The position numbers and the translations under genes were made by a program. Of a stretch of DNA of 64,000 bases, positions 27,807 to 38,300 are shown piece by piece. The stretch is from Gemmatimonas phototrophica (GTDB taxonomy: Bacteria > Gemmatimonadota > Gemmatimonadetes > Gemmatimonadales > Gemmatimonadaceae): contig NZ_CP011454.1 of assembly GCF_000695095.2 (NCBI RefSeq), forward strand, positions 4,216,001-4,280,000. The letters are read 5' to 3'. The notes beneath the pieces are model-generated. The model worked only from the letters and a program-made list of their open reading frames with translations. It searched no databases and was not told the DNA's origin. Each line of letters begins with the position of its first letter. Position 1 is the stretch's first letter.

Positions 27807-29150
27807 ATGAACACGAAGTCCGCAAAACGCCGCTCCCGCCCACCCGGCATCAGCCCGCATGGTGTTGCGCATGTGCGGCGGGGCTTCAGCGCGCGTTTTG
27901 CCACTCTGCGCACGGCCGGCGCGTCCGCGCTGGCCGCCTTCCTGGCCGTGCTGGGCCCGGGGTTGCTGGCGGGTCTCTCCGACGATGACCCGGCCGGGAT
28001 CACGACCTATTCCGTGCTGGGGGCTGACCACGGCTACCGACTGCTGTGGATCATTCCCCTGTCCACCGTGTTGCTGGTCCAGTTTCATCTGGTGGCGGTC
28101 CGGATTGGTGCCGCCACCGGCAAAGGCTTTGTCGGCATCATTCGCACCCGGTGGGGTCGGCACTGGGGATACGTCAGCGTCATCGCGCTGTTGTTCGCGA
28201 ACTTCGGCACGATTTGCGCCGAGTACGCCGGCATTGCCGCCGCGGGATCGCTCATCGGCGTACCGGCGTGGCTCAGTGCCCCGGTTGCCGGCGTCCTCAT
28301 CACGCTCGTTGTGCTGCTTGGCTCGTTCCACCGTGTTGAGCACGTATTGCTCGTCATCTCCTCCACGTTGGCGCTCTATATCGTGGATGGCGTGCTGGCC
28401 CGCCCCGCGTGGTCGGAGGTGATTGCGGGAGCATTCCTGCCAAACTTGCCCAACACCGACGCCGGTTGGATTGCCCTGACCGCGTCACTTGGCACAACGC
28501 TCGCCCCGTGGGGACTGGCGTTTATTCAGTCATACGCCGTGGACAAGCGCATCACCACGGACTCGCTACGCTGGGCCCGCTGGGACGTCATTATCGGTTC
28601 CGTACTCACGGGAGTCATTGGCCTCGCGATTGCCGTGGCCTGTGCGGCGACGCTGCATCAGGCCGGCGTACGCATTGAGACGGCAGGCGATGCTGCGGCC
28701 GCATTGCGGCCACTTGCCGGTTCGTTTGCCACGGTGTTCTTCGGCGCAGGACTGCTCGGCGCCTCCTTGCTGGCCGCCGCCATCGTGCCTATTGCCACCG
28801 CGTATTCCATTGCAGAAGGTGTCGGCGAGCCCGCCTCTCTCGATTTGGATGCCCGCCATTTCCAGTGGTTTTACGCCGCGTTTGTCGGCTTGACCGTCGC
28901 GGCTATCAGCATCGTCGCCCTGCCGGGGCTTCCGCTCATTCCGCTCATTTATTCGAGCCAGGTACTGAATGCCATTGTGTTGCCGCTCCATCTGATTGCG
29001 TTGATGCTGTTGGCCGCCGACCACTCCATCATGGGTGCCTCCTGTTCCACGCCCACGGAGAAGGTACTGGGCTGGGGGAGTGTAATCCTCGTGCTGTTGT
29101 GTGTGGCCGCACTGGCGTGGAGTTGGGTGCAGCAGCCGCCGCTATTCTGA
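27807..29150 (+). CDS. NRAMP-like divalent metal transporter
   Basis: The 447-residue product has about 11 hydrophobic segments and belongs to the NRAMP/SLC11 superfamily. The first-helix motif reads DDDPAGITTY in place of DPGN, and the helix-6 MPH motif is not visible (PWGLAFIQSYAVDK instead). Members with such changes transport Mg2+, other ions or unknown substrates. It follows the FAH-type gene closely. Its 3' end overlaps the convergent DUF4342 gene by nine bases. Confidence 0.88.
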   Translation: MNTKSAKRRSRPPGISPHGVAHVRRGFSARFATLRTAGASALAAFLAVLGPGLLAGLSDDDPAGITTYSVLGADHGYRLLWIIPLSTVLLVQFHLVAVRIGAATGKGFVGIIRTRWGRHWGYVSVIALLFANFGTICAEYAGIAAAGSLIGVPAWLSAPVAGVLITLVVLLGSFHRVEHVLLVISSTLALYIVDGVLARPAWSEVIAGAFLPNLPNTDAGWIALTASLGTTLAPWGLAFIQSYAVDKRITTDSLRWARWDVIIGSVLTGVIGLAIAVACAATLHQAGVRIETAGDAAAALRPLAGSFATVFFGAGLLGASLLAAAIVPIATAYSIAEGVGEPASLDLDARHFQWFYAAFVGLTVAAISIVALPGLPLIPLIYSSQVLNAIVLPLHLIALMLLAADHSIMGASCSTPTEKVLGWGSVILVLLCVAALAWSWVQQPPLF

Positions 29151-29396
29151 GCGTACCACTGCCCCATCCGGATCTCGCTCCACCACAATCGTGAACTCCT
29201 TGGCGAGTGCGACAATGCCCGCCACGGCAATCCAGAAGGGCATCAATACCACGCCCGCGACGCCCGCCGTCAACGGCATGTCCAGCAGGGTCCGGCCACT
29301 GGCGTTGCGAATGATGACGCGGCGCACGTTACCTTCGCGCAGCAGCTGCTTGAGAGTGGACTTGAGTTTGTCTCCAGCCACTTTGATCTCGCTCAT
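29142..29396 (-). CDS. DUF4342 domain protein
   Basis: The 84-residue product starts at ATG 29396 (MSEIKVAGDKLKSTL). The pattern EGNVRRVIIRN, GRTLLDMPLTAGVAGVV and LAKEFTIVVER matches DUF4342, a small protein with one or two membrane-embedded helices and a basic N-terminal domain. The function is unknown. The upstream in-frame extension has no good start. Confidence 0.8.
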   Translation of the reverse strand: MSEIKVAGDKLKSTLKQLLREGNVRRVIIRNASGRTLLDMPLTAGVAGVVLMPFWIAVAGIVALAKEFTIVVERDPDGAVVRSE

Positions 29397-29592
29397 ATCT
29401 CGCTCGCCGTTGAAGAGAAACCGCACAGCCAGTCGCATGGCCCACGCCGGGCCCCGGCGGACAGCCTGACCACACATGAAATATGCGACATCCTAAATCG
29501 TCCCAATAGCCATTGCCGCCTGCTGAGCCGGATGCCTATTGATGGTACCCCGTGCACTACGCGTTCTCCTTCTTCCCGTTTCGGAGCTTTCG

Positions 29593-29985
29593 ATGTCCAA
29601 CGCGCAGACCATTCAGGCGGCGTATGCCGCGTTCGCGAACAACGATCCGTCGGTGCTCTTTGGCGCCATGGCGCCTGACATCCAGTGGCACGAAGCCCAG
29701 GGCAACCCGCTGGCCGATCGCAATCCGTACGTGGGGGCGCAGGCCATTGGCGAAGGCGTGTTTGGCCGCTTGCTCGCCGCGATTGACCACTTTACCGCCG
29801 TCCCCAGCGAGATCATCGATGGCGGCAATCATGTCATCGTGCTCGGCCGCTATGGTGGCACCATGAAACATACCGGCGCCACGCTCGACGCTCCGTTCTG
29901 CCACGTCTACCGCTTCGAGGGCGGACACATCGTGTCGTTTCAGCAGTACACCGACACGGCCCAGTGGGCGCAGTTGATGCCCTGA
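29593..29985 (+). CDS. SnoaL-like / NTF2-fold protein
   Basis: The 130-residue product starts at ATG 29593 with GGAG upstream. The order QAAYAAFANNDPSVLFGAMAP, WHEAQGNPLADRNPYVG and C-terminal HIVSFQQYTDTAQWAQLM is typical of SnoaL-type ketosteroid isomerase-like folds. The function is unknown. A small cytoplasmic protein without partners; it converges on the channel gene. Confidence 0.8.
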   Translation: MSNAQTIQAAYAAFANNDPSVLFGAMAPDIQWHEAQGNPLADRNPYVGAQAIGEGVFGRLLAAIDHFTAVPSEIIDGGNHVIVLGRYGGTMKHTGATLDAPFCHVYRFEGGHIVSFQQYTDTAQWAQLMP

Positions 29986-30003
29986 CACCCTCGGCGGTGG
30001 CGG

Positions 30004-30699
30004 TCAGGGAGACGGCGGGTCGGTGTCGTCGTGGCGCATGACACTCTCAATGCGCGGCAGCACGGAGACGATGCGTCCAAAAATCAGAATGGTGAACGCC
30101 ACGGCGATCAACCCCTGCAGAGAGCTGATCAGACGGGCCACACCCAGAGGGCGGATATCACCGTACCCGATGGTCAGCTGCGTAACCACACTGTAGTACA
30201 GCGCATCGAGCCATCCCGCCGACCCCACCAGCTGGCTGTTGACCGAGGTGTACAGAATACCAAACAGGATGATCAGCTCGAGGTAGTTCAGGAAGCTGAG
30301 CACCAGTGTGCGCACGGCCGACGACACCATCAGTGATCCGCGCGACCGCAGCTGATCGAAGACGCTGAGATTGACGGAGGACTGCAGGATGTCGAGGATG
30401 CGAATGCTCGCCAAGACGCGTGACACCACCAGCGGCCAGCCAAGTTCGAGGGCGGCGATGGCGAGCAGGAACATCTCGATAAGGAACCAGCTGAGGATGT
30501 AGACCTCAACACGCCGTGAGCGACGAACCGTGGTGCCATGCGGGTCCAGCCGGAAGGCTTCCGAGCGGTAGTGCACCACACGGCTGCCCCCGGCCAGCCG
30601 ACTCGGGGAGAGCAGATACATGCCCCAGAAGAGCCGTTCAAAGCACCACGTAATCAGCGAGTACGCTCGCAGTTCCGGACCGAGTAGTCGTCGAGGCAT
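30004..30699 (-). CDS. Potassium-channel-like membrane protein
   Basis: The 231-residue product carries the selectivity-filter sequence TIGYGD in its C-terminal half, with pore helix and flanking helices, and other N-terminal hydrophobic segments (about 65-90, 125-155). It is a two-transmembrane-pore-type ion channel domain, possibly with extra N-terminal helices. No ligand domain is visible. It follows the gamma-glutamyltransferase with a 39-base gap. Confidence 0.85.
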   Translation of the reverse strand: MPRRLLGPELRAYSLITWCFERLFWGMYLLSPSRLAGGSRVVHYRSEAFRLDPHGTTVRRSRRVEVYILSWFLIEMFLLAIAALELGWPLVVSRVLASIRILDILQSSVNLSVFDQLRSRGSLMVSSAVRTLVLSFLNYLELIILFGILYTSVNSQLVGSAGWLDALYYSVVTQLTIGYGDIRPLGVARLISSLQGLIAVAFTILIFGRIVSVLPRIESVMRHDDTDPPSP

Positions 30700-30738
30700 C
30701 TCAGAACCTCGCTGCGTCTCGTACGGGACGGAAGGGGC

Positions 30739-32424
30739 TCAGTAACCCACCGCCATGCCATCCTTGCGCGGGTCGCTCCCCGCGGCGAATCCCCGGGCAA
30801 GACGCACAATGGCCTGTGCCCCGCCAAAGGCGATAGTGGGCTGCTCAATGAGCACATGCCCCATCCCCACCAGTGCATTGCGTACGCCATCGCCAATGGG
30901 GGGTTCGAGCGCCACCCGCTGACGGTCATAGTGACGAAAGCGTGGCGCATCGATGGCCTCCTGCACGTCCATGCCGAAGACGAAGTGGTTGAGCAGGAAC
31001 TGCACATGCCCCTGGGCCTGCACTCCGCCACCCATGAGGCCGAAGCTCATGTACGCCTGCTCGCGGCCGTTCACGGTCTGCGTCACGAACCCCGGAATGA
31101 GCGTGTGAAACGGGCGCTTCCCCGGAGCAACCGTATTGGGCAGCCCTTCGGTCAGTGTGAAACCGGCGCCTCGATTGTGCAGCGCGAAGCCGGTACCCGG
31201 AACCACGATCCCCGACCCGAAGTAGTCGTAAATCGAGTTGATGAAGGACACCATGTTCCCTTCGGCGTCGGCAACCGTGAGATACACCGTTTCACTTTTG
31301 GTGCGCAGCGGCCCCGGGTCTACCCGCTCCTGCGCGCGCTGCGGGTTCAGGTGACTGCGGCGTTCGGCGATGAACTCGTCGGTGAGCAACTGCGACGCCG
31401 GCATGGCCAGATGGTCCGCGTCACCGACAAAGCGATCAAGATCAGCATACGCCAACTTCTTGGCTTCTATAAGATGGTGCAGGTACGCCGGTGAGTTGTG
31501 CCCCATGGCCTTGAGATCATAGGGCTCGAGAATGCGCAGCATTTCCAGCGCGGCGATTCCCTGATTGCTGGGCGGCAGTTCCCACACGCGATAGCCCTGA
31601 AACGGCACCGACATGGGGGTCACCCACTCGGGCGCATTCCGGCGCAAGTCATTCAGCGTGACAAATCCGTTCAACGCGCTGATGCGTGCCACGATTCGCT
31701 GACCAAGACTGCCGCCATAGAACGTCCCAATGCCGCTGTCGGCAATGGTTCTGAGCGTGCGCGCATAGTCGGCGTTCCGGAACCATTCCCCAGCCTTCGG
31801 TGCCCGTCCGCCGGGCAGGTAGGTGGCGGCAGCGGCCGAGTCGCGCTGCAGGAACGCCACTTCGTTGGCCCATTGCGCGGCAATGATCGGCGAGACGGGA
31901 AATCCATCGCGCGCGTAGCCTATGGCCGGCTGCAGCACCTGCGCCAACGTGCACTTGCCATAGGTACGGACCAGCTTGTCCCATCCCGCCAGAGCGCCGG
32001 GCACTGTGACCGACATGACCCCCTGTTGCGACCCGGCGCGGAATCCGCGCGCCTGCAGCGTTTCGCGCGTCATGAGCGAACCGGCCCGGCCACTCGCGTT
32101 GAGCGCCACCAGACGCTGCTCCCGGGCCAGCCACACGATGGCGAACATATCGCCGCCAATGCCTGTCATGTGCGGCTCGGTCACGCTCAGCACCGCGGCG
32201 GCGGACACGGCGGCGTCAATGGCATTGCCACCACGCCGCAGGATCTCCAGACCAGCCGCCGAGGCGAGCGGTTGGCTCGTCGCCACCATGCCGTTGGGGG
32301 CGTAGACCGTCGAGCGACCAGCCATGGTGCTTGGGCGCTGCGCGTGTACCGTCGCCGAGTCGAGGCCGACCCAGGCGAGGGAGGCGAGGAGGGCGTAGCG
32401 CGCGGAGGTTCGACAGCGTGACAT
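30739..32424 (-). CDS. ggt: Gamma-glutamyltransferase
   Basis: The 561-residue product (ATG 32424) has a signal peptide ending VHAQ and the Ntn-hydrolase gamma-glutamyltransferase fold. The autoprocessing Thr is in KSETVYLTV (Thr379), aligned with Thr391 of the E. coli enzyme, followed by GNMVSFINSIYDYFGSG. GMMGG-like GLMGGGVQAQGH follows. The enzyme cleaves gamma-glutamyl bonds such as in glutathione, in the periplasm. The upstream PPK gene is divergent. Confidence 0.93.
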   Translation of the reverse strand: MSRCRTSARYALLASLAWVGLDSATVHAQRPSTMAGRSTVYAPNGMVATSQPLASAAGLEILRRGGNAIDAAVSAAAVLSVTEPHMTGIGGDMFAIVWLAREQRLVALNASGRAGSLMTRETLQARGFRAGSQQGVMSVTVPGALAGWDKLVRTYGKCTLAQVLQPAIGYARDGFPVSPIIAAQWANEVAFLQRDSAAAATYLPGGRAPKAGEWFRNADYARTLRTIADSGIGTFYGGSLGQRIVARISALNGFVTLNDLRRNAPEWVTPMSVPFQGYRVWELPPSNQGIAALEMLRILEPYDLKAMGHNSPAYLHHLIEAKKLAYADLDRFVGDADHLAMPASQLLTDEFIAERRSHLNPQRAQERVDPGPLRTKSETVYLTVADAEGNMVSFINSIYDYFGSGIVVPGTGFALHNRGAGFTLTEGLPNTVAPGKRPFHTLIPGFVTQTVNGREQAYMSFGLMGGGVQAQGHVQFLLNHFVFGMDVQEAIDAPRFRHYDRQRVALEPPIGDGVRNALVGMGHVLIEQPTIAFGGAQAIVRLARGFAAGSDPRKDGMAVGY

Positions 32425-32533
32425 ACCGGGATCCGGAAGGTGAGGCGGAAACAAAAACCGGAAGGATCATGCGGGGACGCGGGAAAGCTAGTGCTTCAGC
32501 AGAACCTTCGTGTTTGGCCTATCTTGTGGCGCG

Positions 32534-34630
32534 ATGACTTTTGCCCACCCCCTGCTGACCCAGTCGGAACACGACGAGGACCTCCTCGAGGCCGAACTGA
32601 GCCTGCTCGCGTTTCAGCACCGCGTGCTGTCGCTGGCGGCGGATCCCGCGGTGCCGCTCGTGGAGCGATTCCGCTTTCTCGGCATCGTGACCAGCAATCT
32701 CGATGAGCTGTACATGGTGCGCATGGCCGAATTGCGCCGGGCCGCGAGTGAAGATCCGGAAGAGAGCAGTGTGGCCGCGCGAACGCTGGCCCGGGTGGAA
32801 CGCGCCGTTCAGGACATTATGGCACGGATGGACTCGCTTGCCGCCGCCTGTCTGGCGGATGCAGCCCGGTGTGGGGTGCAACTCCTACGCTGGGAGACCC
32901 TGACTCCGGAGGAGAGGGGATCGCTGCACGCGCTGTACGAGCGGGATATTCACCCCACCCTGCACTCGCATGCGGTGACCCTCAGCACCGGACACCCCAT
33001 ACCGCACCTGGCGCATCTGGGGCTGTTCATGGCTGTCGTGTACCGCGATCAGGAAGGGGGCCGGCTGCGCGTGGCCGAACACGAGCTCCCCGGTGATGTG
33101 CCCCGACTGCTCCCGGTCCCGGGTCGGGTCGGTACGGTTATTCCCCTGGAAGATGTGCTGCGCGCCAATGTCGCCGCGCTGTACCCTGACGTACTGGTGG
33201 AGAGTGCACATCTCTTTCGTGTCACGCGCGGTGGCGATCTGCAACTCACCGACGACGACGGGCAGGATCTGCTGGACGCGGTAGACCGCGCGACGCTGCG
33301 TCGCCCGCTCAATCCCGCCGTCCGCGTGGAAGTGGACCGGGGGATGCCAACCGCTGTCAGCGCCGTACTCATTGAGGGCCTGCATCGCGAAGCGTCGGCC
33401 CGCGACCAGTCGCTTACGGTATCGGCCGTGCAAGTCGTGGACGGCCTGCTCGACCTGCGGTGCCTCACGCAGCTGCCGTTCCCGGCGTCCACACCAGGGC
33501 TATCGTGGCCATTGCTGCCCCAGCGGTCGCCGTTCACAGGACGTTCCGTTTTGGCAACGATCCGCGACGGCGACGTGCTGGCGCATCATCCGTTCGATGA
33601 CTTCAACGACACGGTCGTTCGCTTCTTTGAGGAAGCGGCGGCCGATCCGGATGTCACCACCATTGCCGCCACGCTGTATCGGGTTGGCCATCCGTCGCCG
33701 GTGGCCGGGGCGCTGCTGTTGGCCGCCGAGGCGGGCAAACGGGTGTTTGCGCTGGTGGAGTTGCAGGCGCGCTTCGACGAAGAGCACAATGTGCGCTGGG
33801 CGCGGGCGATCGAGCGCGCCGGTGGCCACGTGGTGTACGGATTGCCGGGGCTCAAGGTGCACGCCAAGGCCGCGCTGGTGGTGCGACGCGAAGGCGATCT
33901 GCTGCGCCGCTACGTACACGTGGGGACCGGCAACTACAATCCCCGCAGCGGGCGGCTGTACACCGATCTATCGCTGTTTTCTGTGCGGCCATCGCTCGGT
34001 GAAGACATCACGGCACTCTTCCGGGCGGTGAGTGGGGGGGATGGCGAGACCCCGCGCGCGCCGGCGGCACTGCCACGCGAAGCCCTGGTGGCCCCGCATC
34101 AGTTGCGTACCGCGCTGCTCGATCGCATTGCCCGCGAAACGGCCAACGCACAGGCCGGACGGCCGAGTGGGATAACCGCCAAGGTGAACGCCCTGGCCGA
34201 CCGCGAAATGGTCCGGGCACTGTATGCCGCCTCGCTGGCGGGGGTTCCCGTGCAGCTTGTCGTCCGCGGGATCTGCACACTGCGCCCACAGGTCCCCGGA
34301 CTGTCCGAACACATCCGCGTCGTGAGTGTCGTGGGACGCTTCCTCGAGCATTCCCGCGTCTACCGGTTTCACAACGACGGTGACGTCGAGTATCTGATTG
34401 GCTCGAGTGATCTGCGACCACGCAATCTGCGGCGGCGCGTCGAACTGCTTGTGCCCGTCATTACCGCGGCACAACAGCGGCAGCTCGACGAACTGCTCGC
34501 CTGCTACCTCAACGACCCCACCGCGTGGGAATTGCACGCGGACGGCCAGTATTCGATGGTCGAGGGCGCAGGTGTCTCAGCGCAGCAGCACTATGCACAA
34601 GAAGCCGCCCGCGCGCTGCCGGTGGCATAA
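32534..34630 (+). CDS. ppk1: Polyphosphate kinase 1
   Basis: The 698-residue product (ATG 32534) matches PPK1: N-terminal LLAFQHRVLSLAADPAVPL, FRFLGIVTSNLDELYMVRM, central KVHAKAALVV (autophosphorylated His), HVGTGNYNPRSGRLYTDL and C-terminal GRFLEHSRVYRF with SSDLRPRNLRRRVELL. It makes polyphosphate from ATP. Length fits the family. It is divergent from gamma-glutamyltransferase and converges on a membrane protein gene, four bases apart. Confidence 0.96.
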   Translation: MTFAHPLLTQSEHDEDLLEAELSLLAFQHRVLSLAADPAVPLVERFRFLGIVTSNLDELYMVRMAELRRAASEDPEESSVAARTLARVERAVQDIMARMDSLAAACLADAARCGVQLLRWETLTPEERGSLHALYERDIHPTLHSHAVTLSTGHPIPHLAHLGLFMAVVYRDQEGGRLRVAEHELPGDVPRLLPVPGRVGTVIPLEDVLRANVAALYPDVLVESAHLFRVTRGGDLQLTDDDGQDLLDAVDRATLRRPLNPAVRVEVDRGMPTAVSAVLIEGLHREASARDQSLTVSAVQVVDGLLDLRCLTQLPFPASTPGLSWPLLPQRSPFTGRSVLATIRDGDVLAHHPFDDFNDTVVRFFEEAAADPDVTTIAATLYRVGHPSPVAGALLLAAEAGKRVFALVELQARFDEEHNVRWARAIERAGGHVVYGLPGLKVHAKAALVVRREGDLLRRYVHVGTGNYNPRSGRLYTDLSLFSVRPSLGEDITALFRAVSGGDGETPRAPAALPREALVAPHQLRTALLDRIARETANAQAGRPSGITAKVNALADREMVRALYAASLAGVPVQLVVRGICTLRPQVPGLSEHIRVVSVVGRFLEHSRVYRFHNDGDVEYLIGSSDLRPRNLRRRVELLVPVITAAQQRQLDELLACYLNDPTAWELHADGQYSMVEGAGVSAQQHYAQEAARALPVA

Positions 34631-34634
34631 CGCA

Positions 34635-35189
34635 TCACGATGGCCGGGACGGATGGTCCAGGTACCGCAACACGAGCAGTACCGCGACCGACAGTGTCCC
34701 GGCCACCACCAGCCCTGACGAAGGGATCGCCAGCCAGGCGAGCGACTCCTTGGCGGCGCCGGTGCTCCCCAGTGCCGGCGCCCGGGCACCGGCCAGCACC
34801 CAGAAGAGCGCATAGCCAAGCCCACCGAGCCCCAGCGCCACACTCACGAGACGTGCCAGCGTGTCCCGCACGCCAATGAGGACGACCACCACGGTCAGCG
34901 CCACCGCCGTGGTGCCCAGCGCCCCGGCGTGGAGATGGGAACGCTGCATGTATGTCCATGATTTGGCGAGCACTGATTGCACCATCGCGGCGTCGCCGTG
35001 GTAAACGGCCGGGGGCGCCTGCGCGGCAGTGGCCGCCAGACGTGAGGTAATGGCCTCTTCGTTCAGTCCGAAGACCACACCAAGCCCGAACCCCAGCAAC
35101 AACGTCAGCGTGGCAAGCAGCAGCCCGGGCAGGACCGCCCGGATGAGCTGTTCACGGGTGGCCGACGGGGAGAACAGGGGGGAACTCAT
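34635..35189 (-). CDS. Membrane protein of unknown function
   Basis: The 184-residue product (ATG 35189) has about four hydrophobic helices: an N-terminal LLLATLTLLLGFGLGVVFGL, then LGTTAVALTVVVVLIGV, LGLGGLGYALFWVLAG and a C-terminal helix before RYLDHPSRPS. A SRLHAGALGTTAV-like His-bearing loop lies between. It is not a recognised family. It converges on the PPK gene and diverges from the Asp-box protein gene. Confidence 0.62.
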   Translation of the reverse strand: MSSPLFSPSATREQLIRAVLPGLLLATLTLLLGFGLGVVFGLNEEAITSRLAATAAQAPPAVYHGDAAMVQSVLAKSWTYMQRSHLHAGALGTTAVALTVVVVLIGVRDTLARLVSVALGLGGLGYALFWVLAGARAPALGSTGAAKESLAWLAIPSSGLVVAGTLSVAVLLVLRYLDHPSRPS

Positions 35190-35359
35190 AGTCGCACTCA
35201 CTGCCGTAAGGCATGTGGCGAGGAACGCACAGGATGACACCTCGTATGCGGTGTCATTCCGTCGCAGGAAGCGTACCGGTGGCGGGGCTGTCGTTCGCGT
35301 GGCACATTCGCCGCCTGCGTCGCTCGCTCGTCCACCCGCTCCCGCCCCGGCCCGGCCCC

Positions 35360-38300
35360 ATGTCCTTCCGCACTGTCCTTGGCGTTTCCAGTCTCGTCGT
35401 CGGATGCCTCCCTGGCCTCCTCGGCGCGCAGCGCCCTCGGGGGATCACCCCTGCCACCCCCGCCACGGCCACCACCACGCTCGATTCGTCGTTCATCAAG
35501 GTGCCCACGTGGCGCTTTGTGGGCCCTGATGGCAATCGCGTGATTGCCGTAGCGGGCGTACCGGGCGAGTATCGCACCTACTACGCCGGGGCCGCGTCGG
35601 GCGGTCTGTTCAAGAGCACCAACGGTGGCGTGCGCTGGACGCCAGTCACCGACTCGCTGCGGGTCTCCTCCGTGAGCGCCGTGGCCGTGGCGCCCTCAGA
35701 CCCCAACGTGGTCTGGTTCGGTACCGGCGAAACGTTCCTGCGCAGCAATGTCTCCATTGGCGATGGCATTTATCGCTCCACCGATGCCGGTGAGCACTGG
35801 AAGCGCATGGGGCTCGAGAACACCGGACGCATTGGGCGCGTGCTCATTCACCCGGACAACCCCAATGTGGTGTACGCGGCGGCGCAAGGGCATGGCTACG
35901 GCCCGCAGCAGGACCGTGGACTCTGGCGCACCACCGACGGCGGGACCACGTGGAAGAAAGTGCTGTTCGTGAACGACAGCACCGGCATAATTGATGTGGC
36001 CATGGACCCCACCAATCCGCGCGTGCTCTTTGCGGCCAGCTGGCAGCAGTACATCGTGCCGTGGAACAAACATTCCGGTGGCCATGGCAGCGGGATCTAC
36101 ATGTCACGCGATGGCGGCGACACGTGGCGGCGGCTCGATGGTGGCGCCGACGGCCAGGGATGGGGCAAAGGATTGCCGAGGGCCGGCACCATGGGCAAGA
36201 TCGCCGTGGGGGTCGCCCGCAGCGATGCGCAACGTCTCTACGCGTTGATCGAAATGAAAGAGCCGGCGCTCTATCGCTCCGACGATGGGGGCCGCAGCTG
36301 GCGGTCGGTGAATCGCGATCACGACTTGCTGGAGCGCCCGCAGTACTACACCCGTTTTGGCATTGCGCCTGACAACGCCGACAAACTGTTTGTGGTGGGC
36401 GTGCGCTTTGTCGGCACGAGCGACGGTGGCTTGACCAAGATGCCCAATCCGCCGCGGGCCGGCGGTGACCTGCATGACATCTGGTGGGATGTCCGTGACC
36501 CCAACCGGTTCATGGTGGGGGACGACGGCGGCGTAGGCATCACCGTTGACGGCGGGAAGTCGTTCCAGCGCATCGCGCTCCCCAATGCCCAGATGTATCA
36601 CGTGGCCGTAGACACCAGGATTCCGTACAACCTCTACGGCAATCGGCAGGACGGGTATTCGTATGTGGGGCCCAGCAATTCGCGTGGCTCCCGCTCCATT
36701 GGCGTATGGAGCCCGGTGGGCGGGTGCGAGAGCGGGTGGACCATTCCCGACACGGTCGATAACCGCACGGTCTGGAGTGGCTGCTACGACGCCGGCCTGG
36801 AGACCTTCGATCTGCAAACGCGTATGGCCCGCGCCGTGGAGCCCTGGCCCGAAGCGGGGTATGGCGTGGCCCCCAAGGATCTCAAGTATCGATTCCAGTG
36901 GACCTTCCCCATTGCCATCTCCCCGCACGATCACAACACCGTGTATGTGGGTTCGCAGGTGGTGCATCGCACTACCAATGGCGGCCAGTCGTGGAGTATC
37001 ATCTCCCCCGACTTGTCCACCAATGACAGGTCGAAGCAGGAATCAAGTGGGGGACTGGTCATCGACAACCTGTTCGTCGAAAATGTGACCGTGCTCTTCT
37101 CCATCGCCGAATCACCGCTCCAGAAAGGTCTGATCTGGGCCGGCACCATGGATGGACTCGTGCACGTCACGCGCGATGGCGGCGGCAGCTGGACGAACGT
37201 GACCGCGAACGTGCCCGGCCTCCCCAAGTGGAGCACGATCTCCAACATCGAGCCCAGCAAATACGAAGCGGGGACGGCGTACATGTCGGTGGATGCGCAC
37301 CTCATCAACGATCGGGATCCGTACATCTATCGCACCACCGACTATGGCCGTTCGTGGGTGCGCATCAACGGCAATATTCCCGCCAGCGTGTTCAGTTACG
37401 TGCACGTGGTGCGTCAGGACCCGGTGCGCAAAGGCATGCTCTACGCGGGCACCGAGAACGCGTTGTATGTGTCGCTGAACGACGGCGTGTCCTGGATGGA
37501 GATCAATGGCTCCCTGCCGCACGCCCCGGTGAGCTGGATCGAGATTCAGGGGCACTTTCATGATCTCGTCGTGTCCACATATGGCCGCGGCTTTTATATC
37601 GCCGACGACATTTCGTATCTCCGCACCATGGCCGACTCGCTGGCGGCCAAGCCGGCGGCCCTCTTGCCCATGCGGGCCACCTATCGCTTCCGCAAGGTGA
37701 GCACCCCAACGGGTTCGCCCGGATCGCTCGTGAACGGCCAAGACCCGCCACTGGCCGCCACGATCAACTACACAGTCAACACCATTCCCAACGATTCGAC
37801 CGCCCGCGATTCCGTGAACTTCCGCGTCTACGACGCGTCAGGCGCACTCATTCGCAAATTCCGCACGGCACCAGCGAAGCGGGGGCTCAACCGGGCCCTC
37901 TGGGATTTGCGTCATGAGGGACCACGCAAGGCCAAGCTGCGCACGGCGCCACCGGGCAACACCTCGCTCCGCGTACTCGATTCGCGTCCGCTGGTGCCCT
38001 GGGATCTCGACCTCGTTGGCGGGCAGGTTGGTCCGCTGGTGGCGCCGGGGACGTACACCGTGGCGATGATCTGGAAGGGAGACACCCTGCGCCAGAACGT
38101 CGAGGTGCGACGCGACCCCAACAGCGCCGGCACCGAGGGCGATATTGCAGCGCAGGTCGCCCTGGCGCTGCGCATCCGCGACGCGCTCAACGAGACCGTG
38201 GCGCTCATCGACGAGTCGGAGTGGAACCGCCGCACGTTCGAGCAGTTGCGGAACATGCTGCGCGAAAAGATCCGGGATACGAAGGAGTTCGGGCCGCCGC

